Assembly: GCA_040255405.1 (NCBI GenBank) | Contig: JBDZUX010000057.1 | Coordinates: 1-12,929, forward strand | DNA length: 12,929 nt | Direction of reading: 5' to 3' | Source of the DNA: 66-474 sp040255405 | GTDB taxonomy: Bacteria > Pseudomonadota > Gammaproteobacteria > Xanthomonadales > Rhodanobacteraceae | In this document: positions 1 through 9,159 of the stretch, piece by piece | Position numbering within the stretch: position 1 is the first letter of the stretch | Layout: each line of letters opens with the position of its first letter | Position numbers and translations under genes: made by a program | Notes under the pieces: generated by a model | What the model saw: only the letters and a program-made list of their open reading frames with translations | What the model was told of the DNA's origin: nothing | Database searches by the model: none

Positions 1-546
1 TGGTGGTGGCTCAATGACAAGCCCGGTCCGCGACGCTGGTTCTGCATCGCGATCGCGGCGGCGGGCTTCATCTGCGTGGTCGAACCATGGCGCCCCTTGG
101 GCGAACCGCACAGCATCGTGCTCGCGATCCTGGCCGGTCTTGCCTGGGCGATCGCGACCGTGCTGTCCAAGCGACTGTTCCAGCGCCATCCGGACGTGAC
201 GCCGCTGCGCCTTACCGCATGGCAGATACTGGTCGGGACGATCGGATTGGTGGTGCTGGCGCTGCTCAGCCACGAACGCGCGGTGGCGTGGACCGGTTCG
301 TACATTGCGGCGCTGCTCTACAACGGCCTGCTCTCGTCCGGCGTGTGCTGGGTGCTGTGGGCGCTGGTAGTGCAGAAGTTGCCCGCCAACGTGGCCGGCC
401 TGACCAGCCTTGCGGTGCCCGTTGCCGGCGTGTTGTTCGCTTGGGGCCTGCTGCACGAACGGCCGTCGGCACCTGAATGGATCGGGATCGCGCTGATCGG
501 CGTGGCCCTGTTTGTTTTGAATTTCGTGCGGCGCATGCGAGCATAG
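1..546 (+). CDS. EamA/DMT-family transporter, C-terminal part (5' truncated by window edge)
   Basis: The reading frame is open from base 1 to the TAG at 544-546 and gives 181 residues, so the start lies outside the window. The GTG at 76 is only an internal codon. The protein is strongly hydrophobic, with about five membrane segments: around SIVLAILAGLAWAIATVLSK, LTAWQILVGTIGLVVLALLS, the YIAALLYNGLLSSG stretch, the TSLAVPVAGVLFAWGLL stretch, and a last one before the basic tail FVRRMRA. The pattern of a helix ending in SKRL, then a late helix with a conserved proline (AVPV), an HERPS loop and a final helix, is that of the second EamA repeat of drug/metabolite transporters. These inner-membrane proteins export metabolites or amino acids. 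The substrate cannot be read from the sequence. It lies just upstream of tviB on the same strand, but a candidate promoter in the gap suggests separate transcription. Confidence 0.85.
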   Translation, partial: WWWLNDKPGPRRWFCIAIAAAGFICVVEPWRPLGEPHSIVLAILAGLAWAIATVLSKRLFQRHPDVTPLRLTAWQILVGTIGLVVLALLSHERAVAWTGSYIAALLYNGLLSSGVCWVLWALVVQKLPANVAGLTSLAVPVAGVLFAWGLLHERPSAPEWIGIALIGVALFVLNFVRRMRA

Positions 547-565
547 GCGCCTTCCGCGGCGCTGC

Positions 566-582
566 TGGCACGTATCGCGCAT
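566..582 (+). promoter_or_regulatory. candidate sigma-54 (-24/-12) promoter for tviB
   Basis: The bases read TGGCACGTATCGCGCAT. The -24 element TGGCACG (566-572) matches the sigma-54 consensus exactly. The invariant GG (567-568) and GC (579-580) are separated by the required 10 bp. The -12 element is GCGCA rather than TTGCA, so it is imperfect but keeps the essential GC. The predicted transcript start is near 592, about 30 nt before the tviB ATG. It lies entirely in the 75-bp non-coding gap after the EamA stop. The same window encodes the sigma-54 activator PrsR. This is a motif match only, and no activator site was identified. Confidence 0.45.
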
Positions 583-621
583 GGTCCGCGGTTTCCGATG
601 CCCAAAACATAAGGACGCGTC

Positions 622-1914
622 ATGAACCAGGCGTCGCTGCCCCGCCCCGAAGCCACACGCCTTGCCGTGATCGGCCTCGGTTACGTGGGCCTGCCCTTGG
701 CGGTCGGCTTCGGTCGACAGCTGCCCACGCTCGGCTTCGATGTCAACGCGGCGCGCATCGAGGAGCTGAAGCAGCATCGTGACCATACGCTGGAAGTGTC
801 GCCCGAAGAACTGGCTTCGACCACCCAGCTCCGTTTCAGCCAGGACATTGAGGATCTCAAGGGCTGCAACGTGTTCATCGTGACCGTGCCGACCCCGATC
901 GACCGCGCCAAGCGGCCGGACCTTGCGCCACTGGAATCGGCCAGCCGCACGGTGGGCAAGGCCATCGGGCGCGGGGGCGTGGTGATCTTCGAATCGACGG
1001 TGTATCCCGGCGCGACCGAGGAAGTGTGCGTGCCGATCATCGAGCGTGAATCGGGCTTGAAATTCAACGTCGATTTCTTCGCCGGCTACAGCCCCGAGCG
1101 CATCAACCCGGGCGACAAGGAACACCGGCTCGACACCATCAAGAAAGTCACTTCGGGCTCTACCCCGGAAACCGCCGATTTCGTGGATGCGCTGTACCGG
1201 AGGGTCGTGAGCGCCGGCACCCACAAGGCCTCCAGCATCAAGGTAGCCGAGGCCGCCAAGGTGATCGAGAACACCCAGCGTGACCTCAACATCGCGCTGA
1301 TCAACGAACTGGCGTTGATCTTCCATCGCATGCACATCGACACTCTCGATGTGCTGGAAGCGGCTGGCACCAAGTGGAACTTCCTGCCGTTCCGGCCGGG
1401 GCTGGTGGGCGGGCACTGCATCGGCGTCGATCCGTATTACCTGACCCACAAAGCCCAGGAGATCGGCTACCACCCGGAGGTGATCCTGTCCGGCCGTCGC
1501 ATCAACGACGGCATGGGCCGGCACGTGGCCGAACGCGTCATGCGCCTCATGCTGGAAAAGCGCATCCACGTGGCGGGTGCCAAGGTGCTGGTGCTGGGCC
1601 TGACGTTCAAGGAGAACTGCCCGGACCTTCGCAATACCCGCGTCACCGACATCATCGACGAGTTCCGCGCTTGCCACGCCGACATCGACGTGTACGATCC
1701 GTGGTGTGATGCGGCCGAAGCACGCCACGAATACGCGATCGAGCTCGCCTCCGACCTGCGCCCCGGCACCTACGACGCGATCGTGCTGGCGGTGGCGCAC
1801 CATCAGTTCACTGACCTCGGTGTGGCCGCGCTGCGCGCGCTGGGCAAACCCGACTGCGTCCTGTTCGACGTGAAGAACGTGCTGCCGCGGGAAGCGGTGG
1901 ACGACCGACTGTAG
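622..1914 (+). CDS. tviB: TviB-type UDP-N-acetylhexosamine 6-dehydrogenase (nucleotide sugar dehydrogenase)
   Basis: This 430-residue cytoplasmic enzyme of the UDP-glucose/UDP-mannuronate dehydrogenase superfamily oxidises C6 of a UDP-sugar in two NAD-dependent steps. TviB/WbpO members act on UDP-GlcNAc or UDP-GalNAc and give uronic acids for capsule or exopolysaccharide. The N-terminal Rossmann motif is GLGYVGLP (G18, G20, G23). The central helix AAKVIENTQRDLNIALINE holds the conserved Lys213 and Asn217. The catalytic cysteine is Cys266 in GGHCIGVDPYYL. The C-terminal UDP-binding domain begins around 320 with VLGLTFKENCPDLRNTRV (330-340), a TviB hallmark. Length is normal for the family. The ATG is supported by AAGGA at 611-615 with a 6-nt spacer. 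Substrate specificity is inferred from family resemblance. The SDR epimerase downstream probably works in the same pathway. Confidence 0.9.
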   Translation: MNQASLPRPEATRLAVIGLGYVGLPLAVGFGRQLPTLGFDVNAARIEELKQHRDHTLEVSPEELASTTQLRFSQDIEDLKGCNVFIVTVPTPIDRAKRPDLAPLESASRTVGKAIGRGGVVIFESTVYPGATEEVCVPIIERESGLKFNVDFFAGYSPERINPGDKEHRLDTIKKVTSGSTPETADFVDALYRRVVSAGTHKASSIKVAEAAKVIENTQRDLNIALINELALIFHRMHIDTLDVLEAAGTKWNFLPFRPGLVGGHCIGVDPYYLTHKAQEIGYHPEVILSGRRINDGMGRHVAERVMRLMLEKRIHVAGAKVLVLGLTFKENCPDLRNTRVTDIIDEFRACHADIDVYDPWCDAAEARHEYAIELASDLRPGTYDAIVLAVAHHQFTDLGVAALRALGKPDCVLFDVKNVLPREAVDDRL

Positions 1915-1942
1915 CGAGACGGCGCGGAGCATCGGTAAGACA

Positions 1943-1968
1943 CGCTGGCCTCACTCCGCTCGCCAGCG
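1943..1968 (+). other. inverted repeat / hairpin between tviB and the SDR epimerase
   Basis: CGCTGGC (1943-1949) and GCCAGCG (1962-1968) form a perfect 7-bp GC-rich stem with a 12-nt loop, 29 nt after the tviB stop. No T-tract follows, so it is not a convincing intrinsic terminator. It could be a transcript-stabilising or Rho-associated hairpin, or an operator. Confidence 0.35.
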
Positions 1969-1987
1969 AAGAGTCAGGGACGCCCGG

Positions 1988-1993
1988 TAATAT
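1988..1993 (+). promoter_or_regulatory. possible -10 element for the SDR epimerase gene
   Basis: TAATAT (4 of 6 to TATAAT) stands out in a very GC-rich gap, 30 nt before the ATG at 2024. No recognisable -35 lies at the expected distance, so this is weak. The following gene could also be co-transcribed with tviB. Confidence 0.25.
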
Positions 1994-2023
1994 GCAGGGC
2001 CGAGCCACGCACAAGGACACGGG

Positions 2024-3031
2024 ATGCGCGTACTGGTCACCGGCGCTGCCGGCTTCATCGGATCCGCCCTCAGCCTGCGCCTGTTGGCGCGCGGCGACGA
2101 AGTGCTGGGCGTCGACAACCTCAATGACTACTACGACGTCACCCTCAAGCAGGCGCGGCTGGATCGGCTGACGCCGCATCCGAATTTCAGGTTCGCGAAG
2201 GTCGGCATCGAGAATCGCCCGGCACTGGAAAAGACTTTCCACGATTTCCGTCCGCAGCGCGTGGTGAACCTCGCCGCGCAGGCCGGCGTGCGCTATTCGC
2301 TCGAGAACCCGTACGCCTACGTCGAAACCAACCTGGTCGGTTTCATCAACATCCTGGAAGCCTGCCGGCACGGCAAGGTCGAACACTTGGTGTACGCGTC
2401 CTCCAGTTCGGTGTACGGCGCCAACCGCAAGCTGCCGTTCTCGGTGCAGGATCCGGTAGACCACCCGGTCAGCCTGTACGCCGCCACCAAGAAAGCCAAC
2501 GAATTGATGGCGCACACCTACAGCCATCTCTATGGATTGCCGACGACCGGCCTGCGCTTTTTCACCGTGTATGGCCCGTGGGGACGCCCGGACATGGCGC
2601 TGTTCCTGTTCACCCGCAAGATCCTCGCGGGCGAACCGATCGACGTGTTCAACCACGGCCACCACACCCGTGACTTCACCTACGTCGATGACATTGTCGA
2701 AGGCGTGATCCGCACCCTGGATCGCGTGCCCGAACCCGATCCGGCCTACGATCCGTTGCAGCCCAATTCGGCGACGTCGTCGGCGCCCTACCGCGTCTAC
2801 AACATCGGCAACAGCCATCCCGTGCAGCTTTCGCACTACATCGAGGTGCTGGAATCGTGCCTCGGGCGCAAGGCCGAGAAGAACCTGCTGCCGCTGCAGC
2901 CGGGCGACGTGCCCGACACCAGCGCGGAAGTCACCGAACTGATGACCGACACTGGCTATTGCCCGAACACGTCGGTGGAAGAAGGCGTGAAGCGTTTCGT
3001 GGCGTGGTACCGCGGTTACTACGGCGTCTGA
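2024..3031 (+). CDS. NAD-dependent SDR epimerase, UDP-glucuronate 4-epimerase-like
   Basis: This 335-residue protein is an extended short-chain dehydrogenase. It has the NAD-binding motif TGAAGFIG (6-13), the SSSSVYG segment with the catalytic serine, and the YxxxK pair Tyr152/Lys156 in SLYAATKKANE. The segments VDNLNDYYDVTLKQARL, NLAAQAGVRYSLENP, LPTTGLRFFTVYGPWGRPDM and FNHGHHTRDFTYVDDIVEGV are typical of the CapI/LpsL group that interconverts UDP-GlcA and UDP-GalA in the cytoplasm. A good ribosome site, AAGGA at 2013-2017 with a 6-nt spacer, fixes the start. It sits 109 bp after tviB on the same strand, which suggests a shared polysaccharide pathway. A TviB product would be a HexNAc-uronate, so the real substrate may be UDP-GlcNAcA or GalNAcA rather than UDP-GlcA. 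Its stop codon lies inside the convergent DUF218 gene (13-bp overlap). Confidence 0.88.
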   Translation: MRVLVTGAAGFIGSALSLRLLARGDEVLGVDNLNDYYDVTLKQARLDRLTPHPNFRFAKVGIENRPALEKTFHDFRPQRVVNLAAQAGVRYSLENPYAYVETNLVGFINILEACRHGKVEHLVYASSSSVYGANRKLPFSVQDPVDHPVSLYAATKKANELMAHTYSHLYGLPTTGLRFFTVYGPWGRPDMALFLFTRKILAGEPIDVFNHGHHTRDFTYVDDIVEGVIRTLDRVPEPDPAYDPLQPNSATSSAPYRVYNIGNSHPVQLSHYIEVLESCLGRKAEKNLLPLQPGDVPDTSAEVTELMTDTGYCPNTSVEEGVKRFVAWYRGYYGV

Positions 3032-3795
3032 GCGGTCGCGTCGCGCGCCTGTCGCCACGCCAGGAATTCGTAGTACGCCCCTCCGATGAGTTCGTGGAAG
3101 GCGATCGCTGCCTTGCGGGTCGAGCCGCCCTGCGGCACGAGCGCACCCAGCCACAAATCGAACCCGTCTTTCTCGGCGCCGCTCGGCCACGCGCAAGGCC
3201 TGAAGCCCCACGCCCGGAACGCGTCCAGCGCGCGCGGCAAGTGCATGGGCGAACTCACCAGCCAGATGCGTTTCGGCAGCGTGGGTGACAGCGCGGCGAC
3301 GTTCCGCGCGTTCTGCCACGTGTTGCGCGACCGGTCTTCGATTTCGACCGACGTCGCCGGAACACCCATCCGCATCGCGAGATTCGCCATGGGCACGGCC
3401 TCACGAATGCGGCCACCGCCGCCGCCCGCGATCACGAGCCGTGCTTCGGGAATTTTCTGCCACAACGCCACGCCCGCGAACACCCGCTGCAGTGCCGCGG
3501 TGCTCAACGACCCGTAATCATCCGCAGCCCGCGGCGCATAACTGAACCCGCCGCCCAGCACCACGATCGTGGCGGGCGTGGGCGCGGGGCAGGACTGCGC
3601 CGGCGGCACGCGCGAGGCCACCAGATGCACCAGGCCCGCGGCGCCCAACGGTGTCATCAATGCGATCAGCACGATTTCGATCGCGATGCCCGACCAGCGC
3701 AGCGCGCCCGGCAGCACCTGCCAGCCGAGCGCCAGCAGCACCAGCAACACCAGCGCCCAGGTGAGCGGCGACGTGGCGTAAATCGGGAAGCTCAT
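3019..3795 (-). CDS. YdcF/ElyC/SanA family (DUF218) membrane protein
   Basis: This 258-residue protein has two N-terminal membrane helices (about 9-28 and 36-60) followed by a DUF218 domain. Family motifs seen are IVVLGGGFSY (77-86), VIAGGGGGR (121-129), the E...NTxxNA signature as E153/N158/T159/N162, SSPMHLPRA (Ser181-Ser182, His185, Arg188), and the late HELIGGAYYEFLAW segment. ElyC and SanA relatives affect envelope integrity and undecaprenyl-phosphate or peptidoglycan metabolism. The biochemical role of most members is unknown, so none is assigned. The start ATG has AAGGGA about 9 nt upstream. It lies 52 bp after galE on the same strand and is probably the last gene of the prsK-prsR-prsT-galE operon. 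The 3' end overlaps the convergent epimerase by 13 bp, leaving no room for an intergenic terminator. Confidence 0.85.
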   Translation of the reverse strand: MSFPIYATSPLTWALVLLVLLALGWQVLPGALRWSGIAIEIVLIALMTPLGAAGLVHLVASRVPPAQSCPAPTPATIVVLGGGFSYAPRAADDYGSLSTAALQRVFAGVALWQKIPEARLVIAGGGGGRIREAVPMANLAMRMGVPATSVEIEDRSRNTWQNARNVAALSPTLPKRIWLVSSPMHLPRALDAFRAWGFRPCAWPSGAEKDGFDLWLGALVPQGGSTRKAAIAFHELIGGAYYEFLAWRQARDATAQTP

Positions 3796-3847
3796 GCGAA
3801 TCGGTCCCTTTCGAACGAGCCGTGCGCTGCCGCGGATACGGAGCCGA

Positions 3848-4858
3848 TCACGTCGCGGAAGACGCGAGTTTGCGTTCCCAAGCCAGCGACGTGCGCGCGA
3901 TGAAATCGAGATCGTCGTGGCGCGGTTGCCAACCGAGGGTTTCGCGAATCCGATCCGACACCGCGATCAGCGAAGGCGGATCGCCCGCACGCCGCGGTTG
4001 CTCGACGCACGGCACCGGCGAACCGTGCGCGCGCCCGACCGCCTCCAGCACCTCGCGCACCGAATAGCCGTGCCCGTAACCGCAGTTGAGGACGGTCGAA
4101 TCGCCGCCGCCGCGAAGATACTGCAGCGCGTCGAGGTGCGCGCGTGCCAGATCGGCGACGTGGATGTAATCCCGCACGCCGGTGCCATCCGTGGTCGCAT
4201 AATCGGTACCGAAGATCGACAGCCGCTCGCGCTTGCCCAGCGCCGCCTCGCAGGCGACCTTGAACAACAGCGTCGCGTGCCTGGTCGACTGGCCGATGCG
4301 CCCCTCCGGATCGCACCCGGCGACATTGAAGTAGCGCAGTGCCACGTAGCGCGGCCCGCCCGCCGCCGCCAGGTCGCGCAACATCCATTCGCTCATCAGC
4401 TTGGACGAGCCGTAGGGATTGATCGGCGCGGTCGGCGTGTCTTCGGCCGCCTTGCCGCCTTCGGGAATGCCGTAGACCGCGGCGGTCGAGGAGAACACGA
4501 CATGGTTGATCGCGGCTTCGCGGCAGCATTCCAGCAAGTTGCGCGTGGCACAGGTGTTGTTACCGTAATAGCGCAACGGATCGGCCACCGATTCCGGCAC
4601 GATGGTACGCGCGGCGAAATGCATCACGGTGTCGATGTCGTGTTCGCGCAATACCTTCGCCATCAGCCCGCGATCACCGACATTGCCGATGATCAATTCG
4701 GCGCCGATCACGGACTCGCGGAAGCCGGTGGAAAGATCATCCACCACCACCACGCGTTCGCCGGCTTCGGTGAGTTGCAGCACCACATGGCTGCCGATGT
4801 AACCGGCGCCGCCCGTGACCAGGATCGTTCGCTGGCCGCCTTCTACCGCTTGAGTCAT
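3848..4858 (-). CDS. galE: UDP-glucose 4-epimerase
   Basis: This 336-residue cytoplasmic SDR enzyme interconverts UDP-glucose and UDP-galactose using tightly bound NAD, supplying galactosyl precursors for surface polysaccharide. It has TGGAGYIGS (15-23), VVDDLSTG (39-45 region), the catalytic serine in SSTAAVYG (Ser123-Ser124), Tyr149 and Lys153 in NPYGSSK, the substrate-site segment ALRYFNVAGCDPEGRIG, and the GalE signature GTDYATTDGTGVRDYIHVADLA. Length is usual for GalE. The start is fixed by AAGGA with a 6-nt spacer before the ATG. It begins 55 bp after the prsT stop, and the gap contains only a small 5-bp-stem hairpin (4886-4899), so co-transcription with prsT is likely. That makes galE an unusual biosynthetic passenger of the Prs regulatory operon. 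Action on UDP-GlcNAc as well cannot be excluded. Confidence 0.93.
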   Translation of the reverse strand: MTQAVEGGQRTILVTGGAGYIGSHVVLQLTEAGERVVVVDDLSTGFRESVIGAELIIGNVGDRGLMAKVLREHDIDTVMHFAARTIVPESVADPLRYYGNNTCATRNLLECCREAAINHVVFSSTAAVYGIPEGGKAAEDTPTAPINPYGSSKLMSEWMLRDLAAAGGPRYVALRYFNVAGCDPEGRIGQSTRHATLLFKVACEAALGKRERLSIFGTDYATTDGTGVRDYIHVADLARAHLDALQYLRGGGDSTVLNCGYGHGYSVREVLEAVGRAHGSPVPCVEQPRRAGDPPSLIAVSDRIRETLGWQPRHDDLDFIARTSLAWERKLASSAT

Positions 4859-4913
4859 GGACCGTCCTTGCGATGCGCCGCGGCGCCGTCACGCGACGGG
4901 CGGCATCAATGAG

Positions 4914-7760
4914 TTACTTGTCGGCGCCGCTGCCCGCGGTGCCATTGAGTTCGTGATACAGCTTGTCGGCAGCCGCCTTGGCGGGGAAGTCGGCCCCCGA
5001 CTTCTGCAGCGCCTCGAGCGTGCTGCGTGCGCCGGCACGGTCGCCACTGCGCGCCTGGGCAACCGCCAGATGATATTGAATCGCCGGCACCTTTGGCGCG
5101 GTCTTTGCGGCCTGGGCCAGGATCGGCAATGCGGTTTTGGCCCGGCCGGCGACAACCAACGCCCAGCCATAGGTATCCTGGACGCTCGCCGAGGTGGGCG
5201 CGAGCTTGTGCGCACGCTCGGCGAGCGCGAGCGCTTTCGGGTTCTTCTGTTCGGTGTAGATCCAGGCGAGATTGTTGAGCGCACCCACGTTGGACGGGAA
5301 CGCCTTCAGCACGTGTTCGTATTGGCCCGCGGCATCGGCGTTCCGGTCGTGGTCGAGGTAATGCTGCGCCAACATCAAGCGCATCGCCGCGTCATCGGGA
5401 TGCTGCGCCAGCCATTCGCGCAAAAGGCTTTCCGCCGCCCTGGCGTCGCTGTGCTCCAGCGCCGCGAAGCTTTTCATGACCAGCGGACGGTTGTACGCCA
5501 CCTTCAGGCCCTGCTGGTATGCCGCCGCGGCCTTGGCATAGTCCTTGGTGGCCATGTACAAGTCGCCCTCGAGGGCGAAGCCGGCGGCGCGGGCTGCTGG
5601 CTGTTTCCGCAGGGTTTGCGCGAGCGCCATGGCGCCGGCCGTGTCATGGTTCTGCAGTTTCATGTAGGCCAGCAGCGCGGTGGCTTGCACTTGCGCAGGA
5701 TCGGCCTTGATCACGGTCTGGAGATTGGCCTCGGCGGCCTTCGTGTCCTTGTTGAGGATTTGTGCGCGCGCGAGGTTGATCCGGAACAGCGCCGATTCGG
5801 GTGCGAGCTTCACCGCCTTTTCGAGCGGCTGCAACGCCTGGGCGTGGCGCCCGGCGTTGAGTTCGGCTGCGCCGAAGGCGTTCAGCGCGGCGGGGTTGTC
5901 CGGCAGTGCATCGGCCAGTTGTTTGCCGACCGCGGCCGCTTCGTCGAACTGCCCGCTCTGGCTGTACACCAGCACGAGTTCGACATACGCAGCAGCCGAT
6001 TTGGGCTGGGCCGCGATCGCTTGCCTGTACTGCTTGATTGCCTCCGCCTTGTTGCCCTGGAGCGCGGCAACCTTGCCGAGCGCGACCATCGCCGCGGCGT
6101 TGCGGGGATCCTGCTTCAGTACCGCGCCGTAATGATTTTCGGCGTCCTTGTATTGGCCCTCCACCGAATCCAGGCTGCCGAGGCTCATCAGGGCCGCCGT
6201 ATTCTTCGGGTCGACGCGAATGGCTTCTTCGTATTGCGCGCGCGCCTCCTTGTGCTTGCCCGCCGCGACCAGCGCCGTCCCGTACAGCAGATGCGCCGCA
6301 CTATCCTTGGGGTGCTTGGCTGCGTAGTCGGCAGCGGTCTTGACTGCTTCTTCCGGATGGCGGTCACGCGCGTAGGCGATCGTGAGCATCGTGGCGCGTT
6401 GCGCCTCCGCCCTCGCATCGCCCGCAGGCATCGCCTTCAACAGGCGAATGGCTTCGGCCGAATCGTTTCCGGCCAGCGCCTTTTCGGCAGCCGCGAAAGC
6501 CTTGCCCGAGGGCGTGCCGGCACTGGCCGCGCTCGCCACGACGGGTGCCGCCGCTGGGATCGCGGCTTCTTTTCCGGACTTCGGCGGCATGCCGGCGCCT
6601 TCCGCCGCGGCGCGCTGCAACTGCGCCAGCAACTCGGCATCGGTCGCCTGTCCCGGCACCACGGGCCGCAGCATGTTCAGTGCCTGGGTGGAACGGCCCT
6701 CCCGGTAATAGGTCAGCGCCAACAGCTTGCGGGCGGCGGCGTTCTTCCGATCCACACCGATGGCATTGCTGAGGTACATTTCCGCCTGGCCGTAATTGCC
6801 CTGCGCGTAATTGACGGCGCCCATCAGCATCTGTGCGGGCGCGTTGTCCGGCGCCGCCTTCAGGACCTGCTGCAGTTGCACGATCGCCTCGTCGAGATGT
6901 CCCTGCTGATAGAGCACGAGCGCGTGCAGGTAATGGGGCCCCGGCTGTCCGGGCGCCATCTTTTCCAGTGTCGCCAGGTTGGAAAGCGCCTGGTCGTAAC
7001 GTTGCTGCCGGGTCTGCGCTTCGACCAGCCGCATGCGCGCGTAGAAGCCGTCCTGCGGCAACCAGTCGGGCTGTTTGACATCCAGCGCCTTCTGGTACGT
7101 GGTTTCCGCCGCCGCGAAATCCCCGGCCGCCGCAGCCAGATCGGCCTTGGCCACCAATGCCTGGGGGCTTTCGGGTGCCGACGACAGGGCCTGGTCGATG
7201 TAGCGGCCGGCCGCCGCCGTGTCGCCCGCATCGGCCGCGAGCCGACCCAGCCCCACCAGTGCCAGCGTATTCCCCGGTTCCTTTTGCAGCGCAGCCTCGT
7301 AAGACTGCTTGGCCTGGTCCGCCTGTTTCAGGCCGCGCTGGGCGTCGCCCCGCAACACCGCGAGCCGCGCCTGCGTCTTGGCATCGAGGCTGTCATCCGG
7401 AGCCGCGGTCGCCACCACCTTGTCGAAGGCGTGGGTGGCAAGCAGGGCCTCGGAAGTGGGCACGACCCAACGCGACTTGGGCACGCCGTGCGCCTTGGCA
7501 TTACCCAACTCGTTCAGCGCGTCCTTGGGATTGCCCAGCATCAGTGACGACCTGCCGAGCAGCAGCCACGCGTCGCCGTTCTTGTCGTCGCGTTGCAGGA
7601 CCTTCTTGGCCTCGATATAGGCGGCCCTGTACTTGCCGCTGTCCTGGTATTTGAGCCCGGTCTCGACGCTGCCCTTGCCGCTGCCGCAAGCGGCAAGCAG
7701 CAATCCCATCGCAACCAGCACCAGTCCACGCCGTAGAGCAGAGCCATTCAAGATTTTCAT
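4914..7760 (-). CDS. prsT: XrtA/PEP-CTERM system TPR-repeat lipoprotein PrsT
   Basis: This is a 948-residue lipoprotein. The signal is MKILNGSALRRGLVLVAMG followed by lipobox L22-A23-A24-C25, with Gly at +2, which favours outer-membrane sorting. The rest is tandem tetratricopeptide repeats, for example AQMLMGAVNYAQGNYGQAEM, ALMSLGSLDSVEGQYKDAEN and ALNNLAWIYTEQKNPKALAL. There is one block from about 30 to 380 and a second from about 420 to 940, divided by an Ala/Pro/Ser-rich linker (about 385-420). The PrsT family of exosortase loci has this architecture and about this length, and the position after prsK-prsR fits. Its molecular role is unknown; a periplasmic scaffold for polysaccharide or PEP-CTERM export is inferred. 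I chose the ATG at 7760 because it begins the signal peptide and has AAGGG upstream. The frame remains open to an ATG at 7865, but that start would overlap prsR and bury the signal peptide. Confidence 0.9.
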   Translation of the reverse strand: MKILNGSALRRGLVLVAMGLLLAACGSGKGSVETGLKYQDSGKYRAAYIEAKKVLQRDDKNGDAWLLLGRSSLMLGNPKDALNELGNAKAHGVPKSRWVVPTSEALLATHAFDKVVATAAPDDSLDAKTQARLAVLRGDAQRGLKQADQAKQSYEAALQKEPGNTLALVGLGRLAADAGDTAAAGRYIDQALSSAPESPQALVAKADLAAAAGDFAAAETTYQKALDVKQPDWLPQDGFYARMRLVEAQTRQQRYDQALSNLATLEKMAPGQPGPHYLHALVLYQQGHLDEAIVQLQQVLKAAPDNAPAQMLMGAVNYAQGNYGQAEMYLSNAIGVDRKNAAARKLLALTYYREGRSTQALNMLRPVVPGQATDAELLAQLQRAAAEGAGMPPKSGKEAAIPAAAPVVASAASAGTPSGKAFAAAEKALAGNDSAEAIRLLKAMPAGDARAEAQRATMLTIAYARDRHPEEAVKTAADYAAKHPKDSAAHLLYGTALVAAGKHKEARAQYEEAIRVDPKNTAALMSLGSLDSVEGQYKDAENHYGAVLKQDPRNAAAMVALGKVAALQGNKAEAIKQYRQAIAAQPKSAAAYVELVLVYSQSGQFDEAAAVGKQLADALPDNPAALNAFGAAELNAGRHAQALQPLEKAVKLAPESALFRINLARAQILNKDTKAAEANLQTVIKADPAQVQATALLAYMKLQNHDTAGAMALAQTLRKQPAARAAGFALEGDLYMATKDYAKAAAAYQQGLKVAYNRPLVMKSFAALEHSDARAAESLLREWLAQHPDDAAMRLMLAQHYLDHDRNADAAGQYEHVLKAFPSNVGALNNLAWIYTEQKNPKALALAERAHKLAPTSASVQDTYGWALVVAGRAKTALPILAQAAKTAPKVPAIQYHLAVAQARSGDRAGARSTLEALQKSGADFPAKAAADKLYHELNGTAGSGADK

Positions 7761-7794
7761 GGGACTATCACCCTTGTCGGTCGAGCGGGCCGCA

Positions 7795-9155
<1,361 letters not shown>

Positions 9156-9159
<4 letters not shown>

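Noticed and set aside
76..546. GTG at 76 as the start of the EamA gene
   Set aside because: The frame is open and hydrophobic from base 1, so the gene enters from outside the window and is merely truncated by its edge.
1943..1968. Intrinsic terminator after tviB
   Set aside because: The stem is good but there is no T-tract, so it is kept only as an inverted repeat.
1808..3319. Open minus-strand frame of 503 codons opposite the SDR epimerase
   Set aside because: It lies opposite an enzyme with intact catalytic residues and also overlaps the DUF218 gene in another frame; there are no motifs.
4886..4899. Terminator between prsT and galE
   Set aside because: It has only a 5-bp stem with no T-tract; the 55-bp gap and good galE ribosome site favour co-transcription.
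4857..7547. Open plus-strand frame of 896 codons antisense to prsT and galE
   Set aside because: The translation is arginine/glycine/leucine-rich without domains or a ribosome site. It is the complement of well-supported TPR and GalE coding sequence, a usual artefact of high GC.
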